DNA from: Enterovirga sp.
GTDB taxonomy: Bacteria > Pseudomonadota > Alphaproteobacteria > Rhizobiales > Beijerinckiaceae
DNA: 34,608 nucleotides
Assembly: GCF_028290205.1 (NCBI RefSeq)
Contig: NZ_JAQGKF010000255.1
Coordinates: 1-34,608, forward strand
Direction: 5' to 3'
Part shown: piece after piece, positions 7,301 to 14,575 of the stretch
Numbering within the stretch: position 1 is the first letter of the stretch
How the letters are laid out: the number at the start of each line of letters is the position of its first letter
Made by a program: the position numbers and the translations under genes
Notes under the pieces: model-generated
What the model saw: the letters and a program-made list of their open reading frames with translations, nothing else
Databases searched by the model: none
What the model was told of the DNA's origin: nothing

Positions 7301-8167
7301 GTGAGAGTGTGGTCATCAATCTTCGGGGCCGGGATCGGCGGTCTCGCGCTTGCGGCGGCCGGCACGGCCATGGCGGCTGGAACGGGGCAGCCGGAGCCCT
7401 GGCAGATCGCGATGCAGACCCCGGTGACCCCGCTGGCGGCTGAGGCCCATTCCTTCCACACCCTTCTGATGTGGCTGATCACGCTGATCACGGTCTTTGT
7501 GGCCGGGCTGATCGGCTATTGCATGTTTCGGTTCAACGAAAAGGCGAACCCGACCCCCTCCAAGACCGCGCACAACACGGCGATCGAGATCGCCTGGACG
7601 GTTGTGCCGGTGCTGATCTTGGTCCTGATCGCGATCCCGTCCTTCCGGCTGCTGCGCGGCCAGTTGATCATCCCGCCCGCCGACATCACCATCAAGGCCG
7701 TCGGCAATTCCTGGTTCTGGGGCTACGAGTACCAGGGCGACAAGGAGGGCAAGGGTGGCTTCAAGTTCGACGCGAACCTCGTCGAAGAGAAGGACCTGAA
7801 GCCCGGGCAGGTGCGCCTGCTCTCCACCGACAACGACGTCGTGGTTCCGATCAACAAGGTGGTCCGCCTCCAGACCACGTCGGCCGATGTGCTCCATTCA
7901 TGGGGCGTGCCCTCGCTGGGCTTCACCATGGACGCCGTCCCCGGCCGGCTGAACGAGATCTGGTTCAAGATCGACCGCGAGGGCGTCTTCCACGGCCAGT
8001 GCCGGGAGCTCTGCGGCCAGCGCCACGCCTACATGCCGATCACGGTCCGGGCCGTGAGCGAGGCCGAGTACGACAAGTGGGTGGCCGAGGCCCGCACCAA
8101 GTTCGCCTCGACCGACCCCGTCCCGACCGGGCCGGCGCGCAAGCTCGCCGACGCCGCCCGGAACTGA
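7301..8167 (+). CDS. coxB: Cytochrome c oxidase subunit II (aa3 type)
   Basis: Subunit II of the aa3 terminal oxidase (288 aa). It accepts electrons from cytochrome c at the CuA centre on the periplasmic side. The GTG at 7301 starts a signal peptide ([21 protein letters not shown], ending TAMAAG); the frame is open upstream to 7175 but that part is Arg-rich and not family-like. Two transmembrane helices follow (about 50-75 and 90-115). CuA ligands are complete: H199 in LHSWGVP, then C234, E236, C238, H242 and M245 in [15 protein letters not shown]. The aromatic electron-entry patch NSWFWGYEY is present. No fused cytochrome c domain. First gene of the cox cluster, 34 bp before coxA. Confidence 0.96.
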   Translation: MRVWSSIFGAGIGGLALAAAGTAMAAGTGQPEPWQIAMQTPVTPLAAEAHSFHTLLMWLITLITVFVAGLIGYCMFRFNEKANPTPSKTAHNTAIEIAWTVVPVLILVLIAIPSFRLLRGQLIIPPADITIKAVGNSWFWGYEYQGDKEGKGGFKFDANLVEEKDLKPGQVRLLSTDNDVVVPINKVVRLQTTSADVLHSWGVPSLGFTMDAVPGRLNEIWFKIDREGVFHGQCRELCGQRHAYMPITVRAVSEAEYDKWVAEARTKFASTDPVPTGPARKLADAARN

Positions 8168-8201
8168 TTCAGACAGAGAACGAGGACCGAAGGGTCTCCA
8201 G

Positions 8202-9827
8202 ATGGCACACGCTGCTCACGCCGACCACGCTCACGCACACGAGCACCACACGCCGACCGGCTGGCGGCGCTGGATGTACTCGACCAATCACAAGGACATC
8301 GGGACCCTCTACCTGATCTTCTCGTTCTGCGCCGGCCTGGTCGGCGCGGCGCTGTCGATCGGCATGCGTCTCGAGCTGCAGGAACCCGGGCTGCAGATCT
8401 TCTCCAACCCGCAGACCTACAACGTGTTCGTGACGGGCCACGGCCTGATCATGGTGTTCTTTCTGGTCATGCCGGCGCTGATCGGCGGCTTCGGCAACTG
8501 GTTCGTGCCGCTGATGATCGGGGCGCCCGACATGGCGTTCCCGCGCATGAACAACATCTCGTTCTGGCTGACGGTGTCGGGCTTCGCCCTGCTCATCCTG
8601 TCGCTGTTCTTCGAGGGCGCCCCCGGCTCGCTCGGCTTCGGCGGCGGCTGGACGGTGTACCCGCCCCTGTCGACCACGGGGCATCCCGGGCCGGCGCTCG
8701 ATTTCGGCATCCTGTCGCTGCACCTTGCCGGCGCGGCCTCGATCCTGGGCGCGATCAACTTCATCACCACGATCCTGAACATGCGCGCCCCGGGCATGAC
8801 GCTGCACAAGATGCCGCTGTTCGCCTGGTCGATCCTGGTGACCGCCTTCCTGCTGCTGCTGTCGCTGCCGGTCCTCGCCGGCGCGATCACCATGCTGCTG
8901 ACCGACCGCAACTTCGGGACAACCTTCTTCGACCCGGCCGGCGGCGGTGACCCGATCCTGTACCAGCACCTGTTCTGGTTCTTCGGTCACCCCGAAGTGT
9001 ACATCATGATCCTGCCGGCCTTCGGCATCGTGTCCCACATCGTGTCGACCTTCTCCAAGAAGCCGATCTTCGGCTATCTCGGCATGGCCTACGCGATGGT
9101 CGCGATCGGGGTCGTCGGCTTCGTCGTGTGGGCGCACCACATGTACACGGTCGGCCTGTCGCTGCAGACGCAGGCCTATTTCGTCTTCGCCACCATGGTC
9201 ATCGCGGTGCCGACGGGCGTGAAGATCTTTTCCTGGATCGCGACCATGTGGGGCGGCTCCATCCGCTTCTCGGCCGCCATGCACTGGGCGATCGGCTTCA
9301 TCTTCCTGTTCACGGTCGGCGGCGTCACGGGCGTCGTGCTCGCCAATGCCGGCATCGACCGCTACATGCACGACACCTATTACGTGGAGGCGCACTTCCA
9401 CTACGTGCAGTCGCTCGGCGCCGAGTTCATGATCTTCGGCGGCATCTACTACTGGTTCCCGAAGATGTCGGGCCGCATCATCCCCGAGAGGATCGGCATC
9501 CTGCACTTCTGGATCTCGTTCATCGGCGCGAACATCCTGTTCTTCCCGATGCACTTCCTGGGCCTCGCCGGCATGCCGCGCCGCTACGCGGATTATCCGG
9601 ATGCCTTCGTGGGCTGGAACCGGGTGGCGTCCTTCGGCTCCTACATGTTCGCCCTGGGGCTCCTGGTGTTCCTGTACGGTCTGTGGCGCGCCTTCTCGTC
9701 CCGTGAGCAGGCGGCGAACAGCCCCTGGGGCGCCGGCGCGACGACGCTCGAGTGGACGCTGTCGTCCCCGCCGCCGTTCCACCAGTACGAGACGCTGCCG
9801 GTCATCGCCGACACGGAGCATCATTGA
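8202..9827 (+). CDS. coxA: Cytochrome c oxidase subunit I (aa3 type)
   Basis: Catalytic subunit (541 aa) with 12 expected transmembrane helices, reducing O2 to water and pumping protons. Heme a ligands H80 (in [10 protein letters not shown]) and H400, heme a3 ligand H398 (AHFHYV), CuB ligands H263, H312 and H313, and the cross-linked Tyr267 in GHPEVY are all present. They sit at a constant offset from the Paracoccus enzyme. The D-channel region around [20 protein letters not shown] is also present, and the HPEVY glutamate E265 assigns it to type A1. The first 20 residues are unusually His-rich ([16 protein letters not shown]), which might bind copper or other metals. A perfect hairpin separates it from ctaB. 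Confidence 0.98.
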   Translation: MAHAAHADHAHAHEHHTPTGWRRWMYSTNHKDIGTLYLIFSFCAGLVGAALSIGMRLELQEPGLQIFSNPQTYNVFVTGHGLIMVFFLVMPALIGGFGNWFVPLMIGAPDMAFPRMNNISFWLTVSGFALLILSLFFEGAPGSLGFGGGWTVYPPLSTTGHPGPALDFGILSLHLAGAASILGAINFITTILNMRAPGMTLHKMPLFAWSILVTAFLLLLSLPVLAGAITMLLTDRNFGTTFFDPAGGGDPILYQHLFWFFGHPEVYIMILPAFGIVSHIVSTFSKKPIFGYLGMAYAMVAIGVVGFVVWAHHMYTVGLSLQTQAYFVFATMVIAVPTGVKIFSWIATMWGGSIRFSAAMHWAIGFIFLFTVGGVTGVVLANAGIDRYMHDTYYVEAHFHYVQSLGAEFMIFGGIYYWFPKMSGRIIPERIGILHFWISFIGANILFFPMHFLGLAGMPRRYADYPDAFVGWNRVASFGSYMFALGLLVFLYGLWRAFSSREQAANSPWGAGATTLEWTLSSPPPFHQYETLPVIADTEHH

Positions 9828-9847
9828 CGGGCGCGTTCGCCGCCCCG

Positions 9848-9873
9848 CCGCGCTCTCGCCCCTGAGAGCGCGG
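9848..9873 (+). other. Intercistronic hairpin between coxA and ctaB
   Basis: Perfect 10-bp stem CCGCGCTCTC / GAGAGCGCGG with a 6-nt loop, 20 bases after the coxA stop and 17 before the ctaB start. No T-run follows. It is suited to protecting the abundant coxBA message or to partial attenuation of the assembly genes. Confidence 0.5.
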
Positions 9874-9890
9874 ACGTCCGGATCGAAACG

Positions 9891-10841
9891 ATGACCACGC
9901 TCACAGACACCCTCACCCCGCCGCCTGCCGCCCTCGGTGGCGCCGGCGAGGTGCGAGACTACTTCGCCCTGCTGAAGCCGCGGGTGATGTCGCTCGTGGT
10001 CTTCACGGCCCTTGTCGGCATGCTGGTCACTCCGTCCGGCGTTCACCCCGTGCTCGCGGCGGCCTCGCTGCTGATGATCGCCATCGGGGCCGGCGCATCC
10101 GGCTGCCTGAACATGTGGTGGGATGCCGATATCGACGCGGTGATGACCCGCACGCGGACACGGCCGATCCCGGCCGGCCGCATCACCGGGGGCGAAGCCT
10201 TCAGTTTCGGCACCGCCCTGTCGATCGGCTCGGTGCTGGCGCTCGGCCTGATCGCGAACTGGCTCGCCGCCGGGCTCCTCGCCTTCACGATCCTGTTCTA
10301 CGTCGTCCTCTACTCGATGGGCCTGAAGCGGCTCACCGCCCAGAACATCGTGATCGGCGGCGCCGCCGGCGCGCTGCCTCCGGTGATCGGGCAGGCCGCC
10401 GTGACCGGCACCGTGCATCTCGACACGATCGTCCTCTTCCTGATCATCTTCGTCTGGACACCGCCGCACTTCTGGGCGCTCGCGCTCGTGAAATCCGGCG
10501 AGTACGGCCGCGCCGGAATCCCGATGCTGCCGAACGTGGCCGGACCGGATTCGACCCGCCGGCAGATCCTCGCCTACACGCTGCTGCTGGTGCCGCTGGC
10601 GCTCTCCCCCGTGTGGCTCGGCTTCGGCGGCCTCGCCTATCTGGTGGTCGGCGCGATCTCCGGGGCCGGCATGCTGGCGCTCGCCGTGAAGGTGTTCGTG
10701 CGCCGCACCGGCGACGCCGGGAACCGGGCCGCCATGGAGCTGTTCGGCTTCTCCATCCTGTATCTCCTGCTTCTGTTCGCGACCCTGCTGGCGGAGCACG
10801 CGTTCGGCCTGTTCCGGGCCGTCCCGTGGGTGTTCGCGTGA
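9891..10841 (+). CDS. ctaB: Protoheme IX farnesyltransferase (heme O synthase)
   Basis: UbiA-superfamily membrane prenyltransferase (316 aa) that adds a farnesyl group to heme b, giving heme O, the precursor of heme A for the oxidase encoded alongside. The first Asp-rich motif is complete: [24 protein letters not shown]. The second conserved loop begins [27 protein letters not shown], followed by [11 protein letters not shown]. About eight or nine hydrophobic helices. It starts at ATG 9891 and its TGA overlaps the GTG of the next small gene (GTGA), indicating translational coupling. The heme A synthase gene ctaA is not in this window. Confidence 0.97.
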   Translation: MTTLTDTLTPPPAALGGAGEVRDYFALLKPRVMSLVVFTALVGMLVTPSGVHPVLAAASLLMIAIGAGASGCLNMWWDADIDAVMTRTRTRPIPAGRITGGEAFSFGTALSIGSVLALGLIANWLAAGLLAFTILFYVVLYSMGLKRLTAQNIVIGGAAGALPPVIGQAAVTGTVHLDTIVLFLIIFVWTPPHFWALALVKSGEYGRAGIPMLPNVAGPDSTRRQILAYTLLLVPLALSPVWLGFGGLAYLVVGAISGAGMLALAVKVFVRRTGDAGNRAAMELFGFSILYLLLLFATLLAEHAFGLFRAVPWVFA

Positions 10842-11032
10842 GCGGCGCCGATCCCACACGCCGGGGCGGGTCCGACGGAGCTCCGCCCTCCCCTCCCCTG
10901 TCGCGCGCCGATATGCGGCGCCGGCGCTCGCGATCGATCGCGATCGCCGTCTCGCTCGCCGTGATGGTCCTGATCTTCTACGCGGTGACGATCGTGAAGC
11001 TCGGACCCCAGGTTTTGGTGAGGCCGATATGA
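10838..11032 (+). CDS. Small single-pass membrane protein of the cox cluster (CoxF-like)
   Basis: 64-aa protein starting at GTG 10838, overlapping the ctaB stop by four bases, and ending at TGA 11032, overlapping the ctaG ATG (ATATGA). The N-terminal 30 residues are hydrophilic and Pro/Arg-rich ([11 protein letters not shown]), followed by one hydrophobic helix ([20 protein letters not shown]) and a short tail [11 protein letters not shown]. The position between ctaB and ctaG, the size and the [10 protein letters not shown] motif fit the small CoxF-type proteins found in alphaproteobacterial cox operons. A role in oxidase assembly is inferred from context only. Confidence 0.8.
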   Translation: MSGADPTRRGGSDGAPPSPPLSRADMRRRRSRSIAIAVSLAVMVLIFYAVTIVKLGPQVLVRPI

Positions 11033-11625
11033 CGGCGCCCGTGCGCATCCCCACCGCCGTCGGCAACCAGCGGGCCCGCCGGCTCACCCTGGTCCTGTGC
11101 GGCTCCCTGGCGCTCGCCATGGTGGGCGCGGCCTACGCCGCCGTGCCGCTCTACGACCTGTTCTGCCGGGTGACCGGCTTCGACGGGACCCCGGTGGCGC
11201 GCTCTACAGAGGCGTCCGAAACGTTGACCCGCACCGTCAAGGTGCGGTTCGACAGCAATGTCGCGCCCGGTCTCGGCTGGAGCTTCAGCCCGGAACTGCG
11301 CGAGATTGAGGTCCGCATCGGCGAGACCCAGACGGTCTTCTTCCGGGTGAAGAACGAGGGCACGAGACTCAGCCGCGGGGTCGCGACCTACAACGTGCAG
11401 CCCGGGCAGGCCGGGGCCTTCTTCGTGAAGATGAAGTGCTTCTGCTTCGACGAGCAGGCGCTCGCTGCGGGCGAGACGATGGACTTCCCGGTCGTGTTCT
11501 ATATCGATCCGGCGCTCACGAAGGACCGGAATCTCGACGAGTTGTCGACCATCACCCTGTCCTACACCTATTTTGCCTCCCGCAACGGCGCACCCGTGGC
11601 GAGCACGAGCAAACCGCAGCTGTGA
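11029..11625 (+). CDS. ctaG: Cytochrome c oxidase assembly protein CtaG (Cox11 family)
   Basis: Copper chaperone (198 aa) that delivers copper to the CuB site of subunit I. It has one N-terminal transmembrane helix (about residues 20-40, LVLCGSLALAMVGAAYAAVPLYDLFC) and a periplasmic immunoglobulin-like domain. The hallmark copper motif C137-F-C139-F lies in KMKCFCFDEQ; the third conserved cysteine lies in LFCRVTGFDGTP near the membrane. The length is typical. Its ATG overlaps the stop of the preceding small gene by four bases, and coxC follows after 63 bp. Confidence 0.97.
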   Translation: MTAPVRIPTAVGNQRARRLTLVLCGSLALAMVGAAYAAVPLYDLFCRVTGFDGTPVARSTEASETLTRTVKVRFDSNVAPGLGWSFSPELREIEVRIGETQTVFFRVKNEGTRLSRGVATYNVQPGQAGAFFVKMKCFCFDEQALAAGETMDFPVVFYIDPALTKDRNLDELSTITLSYTYFASRNGAPVASTSKPQL

Positions 11626-11688
11626 CGTGACAACGCCACGTCCTGCGAACTAAGACGTTTACCGAGCGAGCGAAGGGTTTTAGCGGCC

Positions 11689-12549
11689 ATGGCGGACGCC
11701 ACACACGATGTGAAGCACGACTATCACCTGGTCGACCCGAGCCCGTGGCCGCTGATCGGCGCAGGCGCTGCCTTCGTCATGGCGGTCGGGCTCGTGATGA
11801 CCATGAAGGGCCTCGGCCCGGAGAGCTTCAAGCTCGGGCCCTACGTGCTCGGGGCTGGCCTCCTCGGCGTCCTCTACGTGATGATGAGCTGGTGGAGCGA
11901 CGTCGCCTACGAGGCCGGTCCCGGCCATCACCACACCCGCGTGGTGCAGCTGCATCACCGCTACGGCATGATGATGTTCATCGCCTCCGAGGTGATGTTC
12001 TTCGTCGCCTGGTTCTGGGCCTATTTCGACGCCGCGCTCTATCCGGCCGATCCGCTGCAATATCTCCGCGCCGAGAAGCTCGGCGCCTGGCCGCCGAAGG
12101 GGATCGAAACCTTCGACCCCTGGCACCTGCCGCTGCTCAACACGCTGATCCTGCTCACGTCGGGCACCACGGTCACCTGGGCTCACCATGCCCTGCTCGA
12201 GGGCGACCGGCAGGGCGTGAAGCAGGCGCTGTGGCTGACCGTTGTGCTCGGCGTGCTGTTCACGGTCTGCCAGATTTTCGAGTACAGCCACGCGGCGTTC
12301 GGCTTCTCCGGCCACATTTACGGCGCCACTTTCTTCATGGCGACGGGGTTCCACGGCTTCCACGTGGTGATCGGCACCATCTTCCTGGCCGTGTGCCTGC
12401 TGCGGGTTTATTGGGGCCAGTTCACGCCGACCCAGCATCTCGGCTTCGAATTCGCGGCCTGGTACTGGCATTTCGTCGACGTGGTGTGGCTGTTCCTGTT
12501 CGCCGCCATCTACGTCTGGGGATCGGGCGGCTCGGTCGCAGCGCACTGA
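11689..12549 (+). CDS. coxC: Cytochrome c oxidase subunit III
   Basis: Core subunit III of the aa3 oxidase (286 aa, seven predicted membrane helices), which stabilises subunit I and its proton uptake. Family signatures include HHTRVVQLHHRYGMMMFIASEVMFFVAWFWAYF with the conserved helix-III Glu, LLLTSGTTVTWAHHALLEGDR, and GATFFMATGFHGFHVVIGTIFL near the C-terminus. It starts at ATG 11689 with GAAGGG about 15 bp upstream. A strong terminator follows 28 bp after the stop, so it ends the main cox transcript. Confidence 0.98.
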   Translation: MADATHDVKHDYHLVDPSPWPLIGAGAAFVMAVGLVMTMKGLGPESFKLGPYVLGAGLLGVLYVMMSWWSDVAYEAGPGHHHTRVVQLHHRYGMMMFIASEVMFFVAWFWAYFDAALYPADPLQYLRAEKLGAWPPKGIETFDPWHLPLLNTLILLTSGTTVTWAHHALLEGDRQGVKQALWLTVVLGVLFTVCQIFEYSHAAFGFSGHIYGATFFMATGFHGFHVVIGTIFLAVCLLRVYWGQFTPTQHLGFEFAAWYWHFVDVVWLFLFAAIYVWGSGGSVAAH

Positions 12550-12577
12550 CGAAACGCCTTTCGGACACCATATATAC

Positions 12578-12601
12578 GGGGCGGCTTCGGCCGCCCCTTT
12601 T
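12578..12601 (+). terminator. Intrinsic terminator after coxC
   Basis: 8-bp GC stem GGGGCGGC / GCCGCCCC with a TTCG tetraloop followed by TTTT. A textbook intrinsic terminator between coxC and the DUF983 gene. Confidence 0.85.
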
Positions 12602-12630
12602 CGTTGCAGGGCACCGCCCCGGAGTTGTTT

Positions 12631-13002
12631 TTGGTCTACGATCGCTCAACGCCGCCCGCCACCTCGACGGGCCTGCGCGGCCGCTGCCCTCGTTGCGGAC
12701 GCGGCCACCTCTTTCAGGGTTTCCTCACGGTCCGGCCCCGCTGCGAAGCCTGTGGGCTGGATTTCGCGTTCGCCGATTCCGGCGACGGCCCGGCCTTCTT
12801 TGTGATGAGCCTGGTCGGCATCGTCGTGGTGGCGCTGGCGATGATGGTGGAATTTTCCTACCAGCCGCCGCTCTGGGTGCACGCCCTGCTGTGGCTCCCG
12901 GCCACCTTGGGGCTGAGCCTGCTCCTGGTGCGGCCGGCAAAGGGGCTCCTCATCGCCCTGCAATTCGGCCGCAAGGCTGAGGAGGGCCGGCTCCGCTCGT
13001 GA
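12631..13002 (+). CDS. DUF983 family membrane protein
   Basis: 123-aa small membrane protein of the DUF983 family, regularly found between coxC and SURF1 in alphaproteobacterial cox clusters. It has an N-terminal zinc-ribbon-like pair of CxxC motifs (GRCPRCGRGHLFQGF and RCEACGLDF), then two transmembrane helices (FFVMSLVGIVVVALAMMVEF and LLWLPATLGLSLLLVRPAKG). A TTG start at 12631 is chosen because GGAG lies six bases before it; the frame is open with other TTGs at 12604 and 12625. Its stop overlaps the SURF1 GTG (GTGA). Function in oxidase biogenesis is inferred from context. Confidence 0.88.
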   Translation: MVYDRSTPPATSTGLRGRCPRCGRGHLFQGFLTVRPRCEACGLDFAFADSGDGPAFFVMSLVGIVVVALAMMVEFSYQPPLWVHALLWLPATLGLSLLLVRPAKGLLIALQFGRKAEEGRLRS

Positions 13003-13919
13003 CGGCACCGGCCGCCCGGCGCCCGCTCGGCGCCCGCATCGCCTCCCTGTGGCTCCCTGCCCTCTTCGCCGGCGGGGCGCTGGCCACGCTTCTCTCGCTC
13101 GGGTTCTGGCAACTCGAGCGGTTGAGCTGGAAGGAGGCCCTGATCGGCCAGATCGCGGCCCGGGCCCACGGGCCGGCGGGGGAGATCGTGCCGGAAGCCG
13201 CATGGCCGGGCTGGCGCGCCGCCGACGACGAGTTCCGCCGCGTCCAAGTCCGCGGCACCTTTCTGTCCGATCTCACCGTGCCGGTGATCGGCCTCGCCGA
13301 ACAGCGGCCCGGCCAGGCGGTGCAGGGCGTGTACCTGTTCACCCCGCTCCGACGCCCGGACGGGTCGATCGTCGTCGTCAATCGGGGCTTCGTGCCGACC
13401 GAAAAGCGGAACGAGACGGGCACCGCCGCCCCAGCCGGAGATGTGCAGATCACCGGGCTCGTGCGGGCGCCGGAGGACCGCACCCTGTTCGTGCCCGAGA
13501 ACGATCCCGCGCGCGATCGCTGGTTCGTCCGCAGCCTCGGTGACATGGTTCGGGCCAAGGGGCTCACGCGCGTGGCGCCGTTCTATATCGACGCGGATGC
13601 GGGCGCGGAGCCCAGCGGGTGGCCGCGCGGAGGCCAGACCCCGCTGAAGTTGCGCAACAACCACCTGGGCTATGCGCTGACCTGGTTCGGCCTCGCGCTG
13701 ACGCTGGTCGGGGTCTTCGGAGCTTTCGTCTGGCGGCGGCTGCAGGATGCGGACGCGGCCTCAGCCGGCGAGCTTGAGCCCCAGGATGCCGGCCACGATC
13801 AGGCCGATGCAGGCGAGCCGCCAAGCTGTGGCGGGATCACCGAACAGCACCATGCCGCAGACCGCCGCCCCGACCGTGCCGATGCCGGTCCAGACCGCAT
13901 AGGCGGTCCCGAGCGGTAG
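12999..13919 (+). CDS. SURF1-family cytochrome oxidase assembly protein, with C-terminal extension
   Basis: SURF1/Shy1 family protein that assists heme a insertion into oxidase subunit I. It has two membrane helices, one N-terminal (about 18-38) and one C-terminal (LGYALTWFGLALTLVGVFGAFVW, about 224-246), flanking a periplasmic domain. Motifs are GFWQLERLSWKEALI, VRGTF, VNRGFVP and KLRNNHLGYALTWFGLA. The GTG at 12999 overlaps the DUF983 stop. SURF1 usually ends soon after the second helix (WRR, near 13740). Here the frame continues for about 60 hydrophilic residues and the last 159 bp lie antisense to the gdx gene. The tail is either a real fortuitous extension or a sign that the ancestral stop was lost. 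Confidence 0.92.
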   Translation: MTAPAARRPLGARIASLWLPALFAGGALATLLSLGFWQLERLSWKEALIGQIAARAHGPAGEIVPEAAWPGWRAADDEFRRVQVRGTFLSDLTVPVIGLAEQRPGQAVQGVYLFTPLRRPDGSIVVVNRGFVPTEKRNETGTAAPAGDVQITGLVRAPEDRTLFVPENDPARDRWFVRSLGDMVRAKGLTRVAPFYIDADAGAEPSGWPRGGQTPLKLRNNHLGYALTWFGLALTLVGVFGAFVWRRLQDADAASAGELEPQDAGHDQADAGEPPSCGGITEQHHAADRRPDRADAGPDRIGGPER

Positions 13920-14075
13920 CTCCTTGAGAGCCACGCCGAGCAGAACCACGCTCGCCACCATGCTGACGAGCGTCAACGCCGCCGGGACGGGCCGGCTGAG
14001 CCCGTCCGAATATTTCAGGCCGACGGCCCAGCCGATCTCCAGCAGGCCGGCGGCGAAGAGGATGAGCCAGTTCAC
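13761..14075 (-). CDS. gdx: SMR-family guanidinium exporter (Gdx/SugE type)
   Basis: Small multidrug resistance transporter (104 aa, four transmembrane helices) of the Gdx/SugE subtype, which exports guanidinium in exchange for protons as an antiparallel dimer. The substrate/proton-binding glutamate is E13 (GLLEIGWAVGLKYSDG), and the subtype signature KELPLGTAYAVWTGIGTVGAA is intact. The end GLKLAG is normal for SugE. Start is GTG 14075. The gene is convergent with SURF1 and lies wholly inside its read-through up to 13919. Its upstream 62 bp do not resemble a guanidine riboswitch. The name sugE is also used. Confidence 0.93.
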   Translation of the reverse strand: MNWLILFAAGLLEIGWAVGLKYSDGLSRPVPAALTLVSMVASVVLLGVALKELPLGTAYAVWTGIGTVGAAVCGMVLFGDPATAWRLACIGLIVAGILGLKLAG

Positions 14076-14137
14076 GACGCCGGCACCCTAGCAGGCACCG
14101 GCGCCGGGCGCATGCCCAGACAGCAAACCCCGTGGGG

Positions 14138-14386
14138 TTAGCGGGTCAGCCGACGGATGATGCGGCGCTCGGCGCGGGCGCGGCGATGGGCGCGCATGTC
14201 GCGGCGGACCTCGCGACGAATGGCCCTGCGGCGCATCTCCCTGCGATACCCATATTGCACCGGGACGATGTCGGCCGGAACGCTGGCGCCGAGCGGAGAG
14301 CTGGCGGGGATCGGGGCGGCCTGAGCCGAGAGGCCAAAACCGGCAAGTCCGACAGAAATGACCAGAGCTGAAAGGGTCAATCGCAT
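14138..14386 (-). CDS. Small secreted arginine-rich protein, unknown function
   Basis: 82-aa protein with a clear signal peptide (MRLTLSALVISVGLAGFGLSAQA, cleavage about 23-24). The short mature part has an extremely basic C-terminal half: from YGYRREMRRRAIRREVRRDM to RRIIRRLTR about half of the residues are Arg. The ATG at 14386 has a strong AGGAG seven bases upstream, supporting it as a real gene. I recognise no family; short signal-peptide-bearing basic proteins are common in this order. It could bind nucleic acid, LPS or other anionic envelope components, but nothing proves it. Followed by a weak hairpin (AACCC/GGGTT) near 14125-14138 and then gdx. Confidence 0.7.
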   Translation of the reverse strand: MRLTLSALVISVGLAGFGLSAQAAPIPASSPLGASVPADIVPVQYGYRREMRRRAIRREVRRDMRAHRRARAERRIIRRLTR

Positions 14387-14575
14387 GAGGGTTCTCCTAT
14401 GGTGCTCCGCCGGGGCCCTCGGCCGGCGGTGGAGCAACGAGGACAAACGACCGGCGACCCGAATGGTTGCCCCTTCGCGGGCGATTTGATCCGAGCGGTG
14501 GGCGGGCGGCCCTTGCGGAGCCGGCCGCGCCGCTCCCGTCTTGACCTCGCGCCCCAACGCCCGCAGCAGGACACG

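Noticed and set aside
8169-11120. A 983-codon open frame on the minus strand opposite coxA, ctaB and ctaG
   Set aside because: It is His/Arg/Glu/Gly-rich with no domain and lies antisense to unmistakable oxidase genes; a by-product of high GC at third codon positions.
14076-14140. Possible mini-ykkC (guanidine-II) riboswitch before gdx, suggested by AACCCC-ACGG-GGTT
   Set aside because: The ACGG loop would not be closed by a proper stem and no second ACGR hairpin follows; it is better read as a weak terminator-like hairpin of the upstream small gene.
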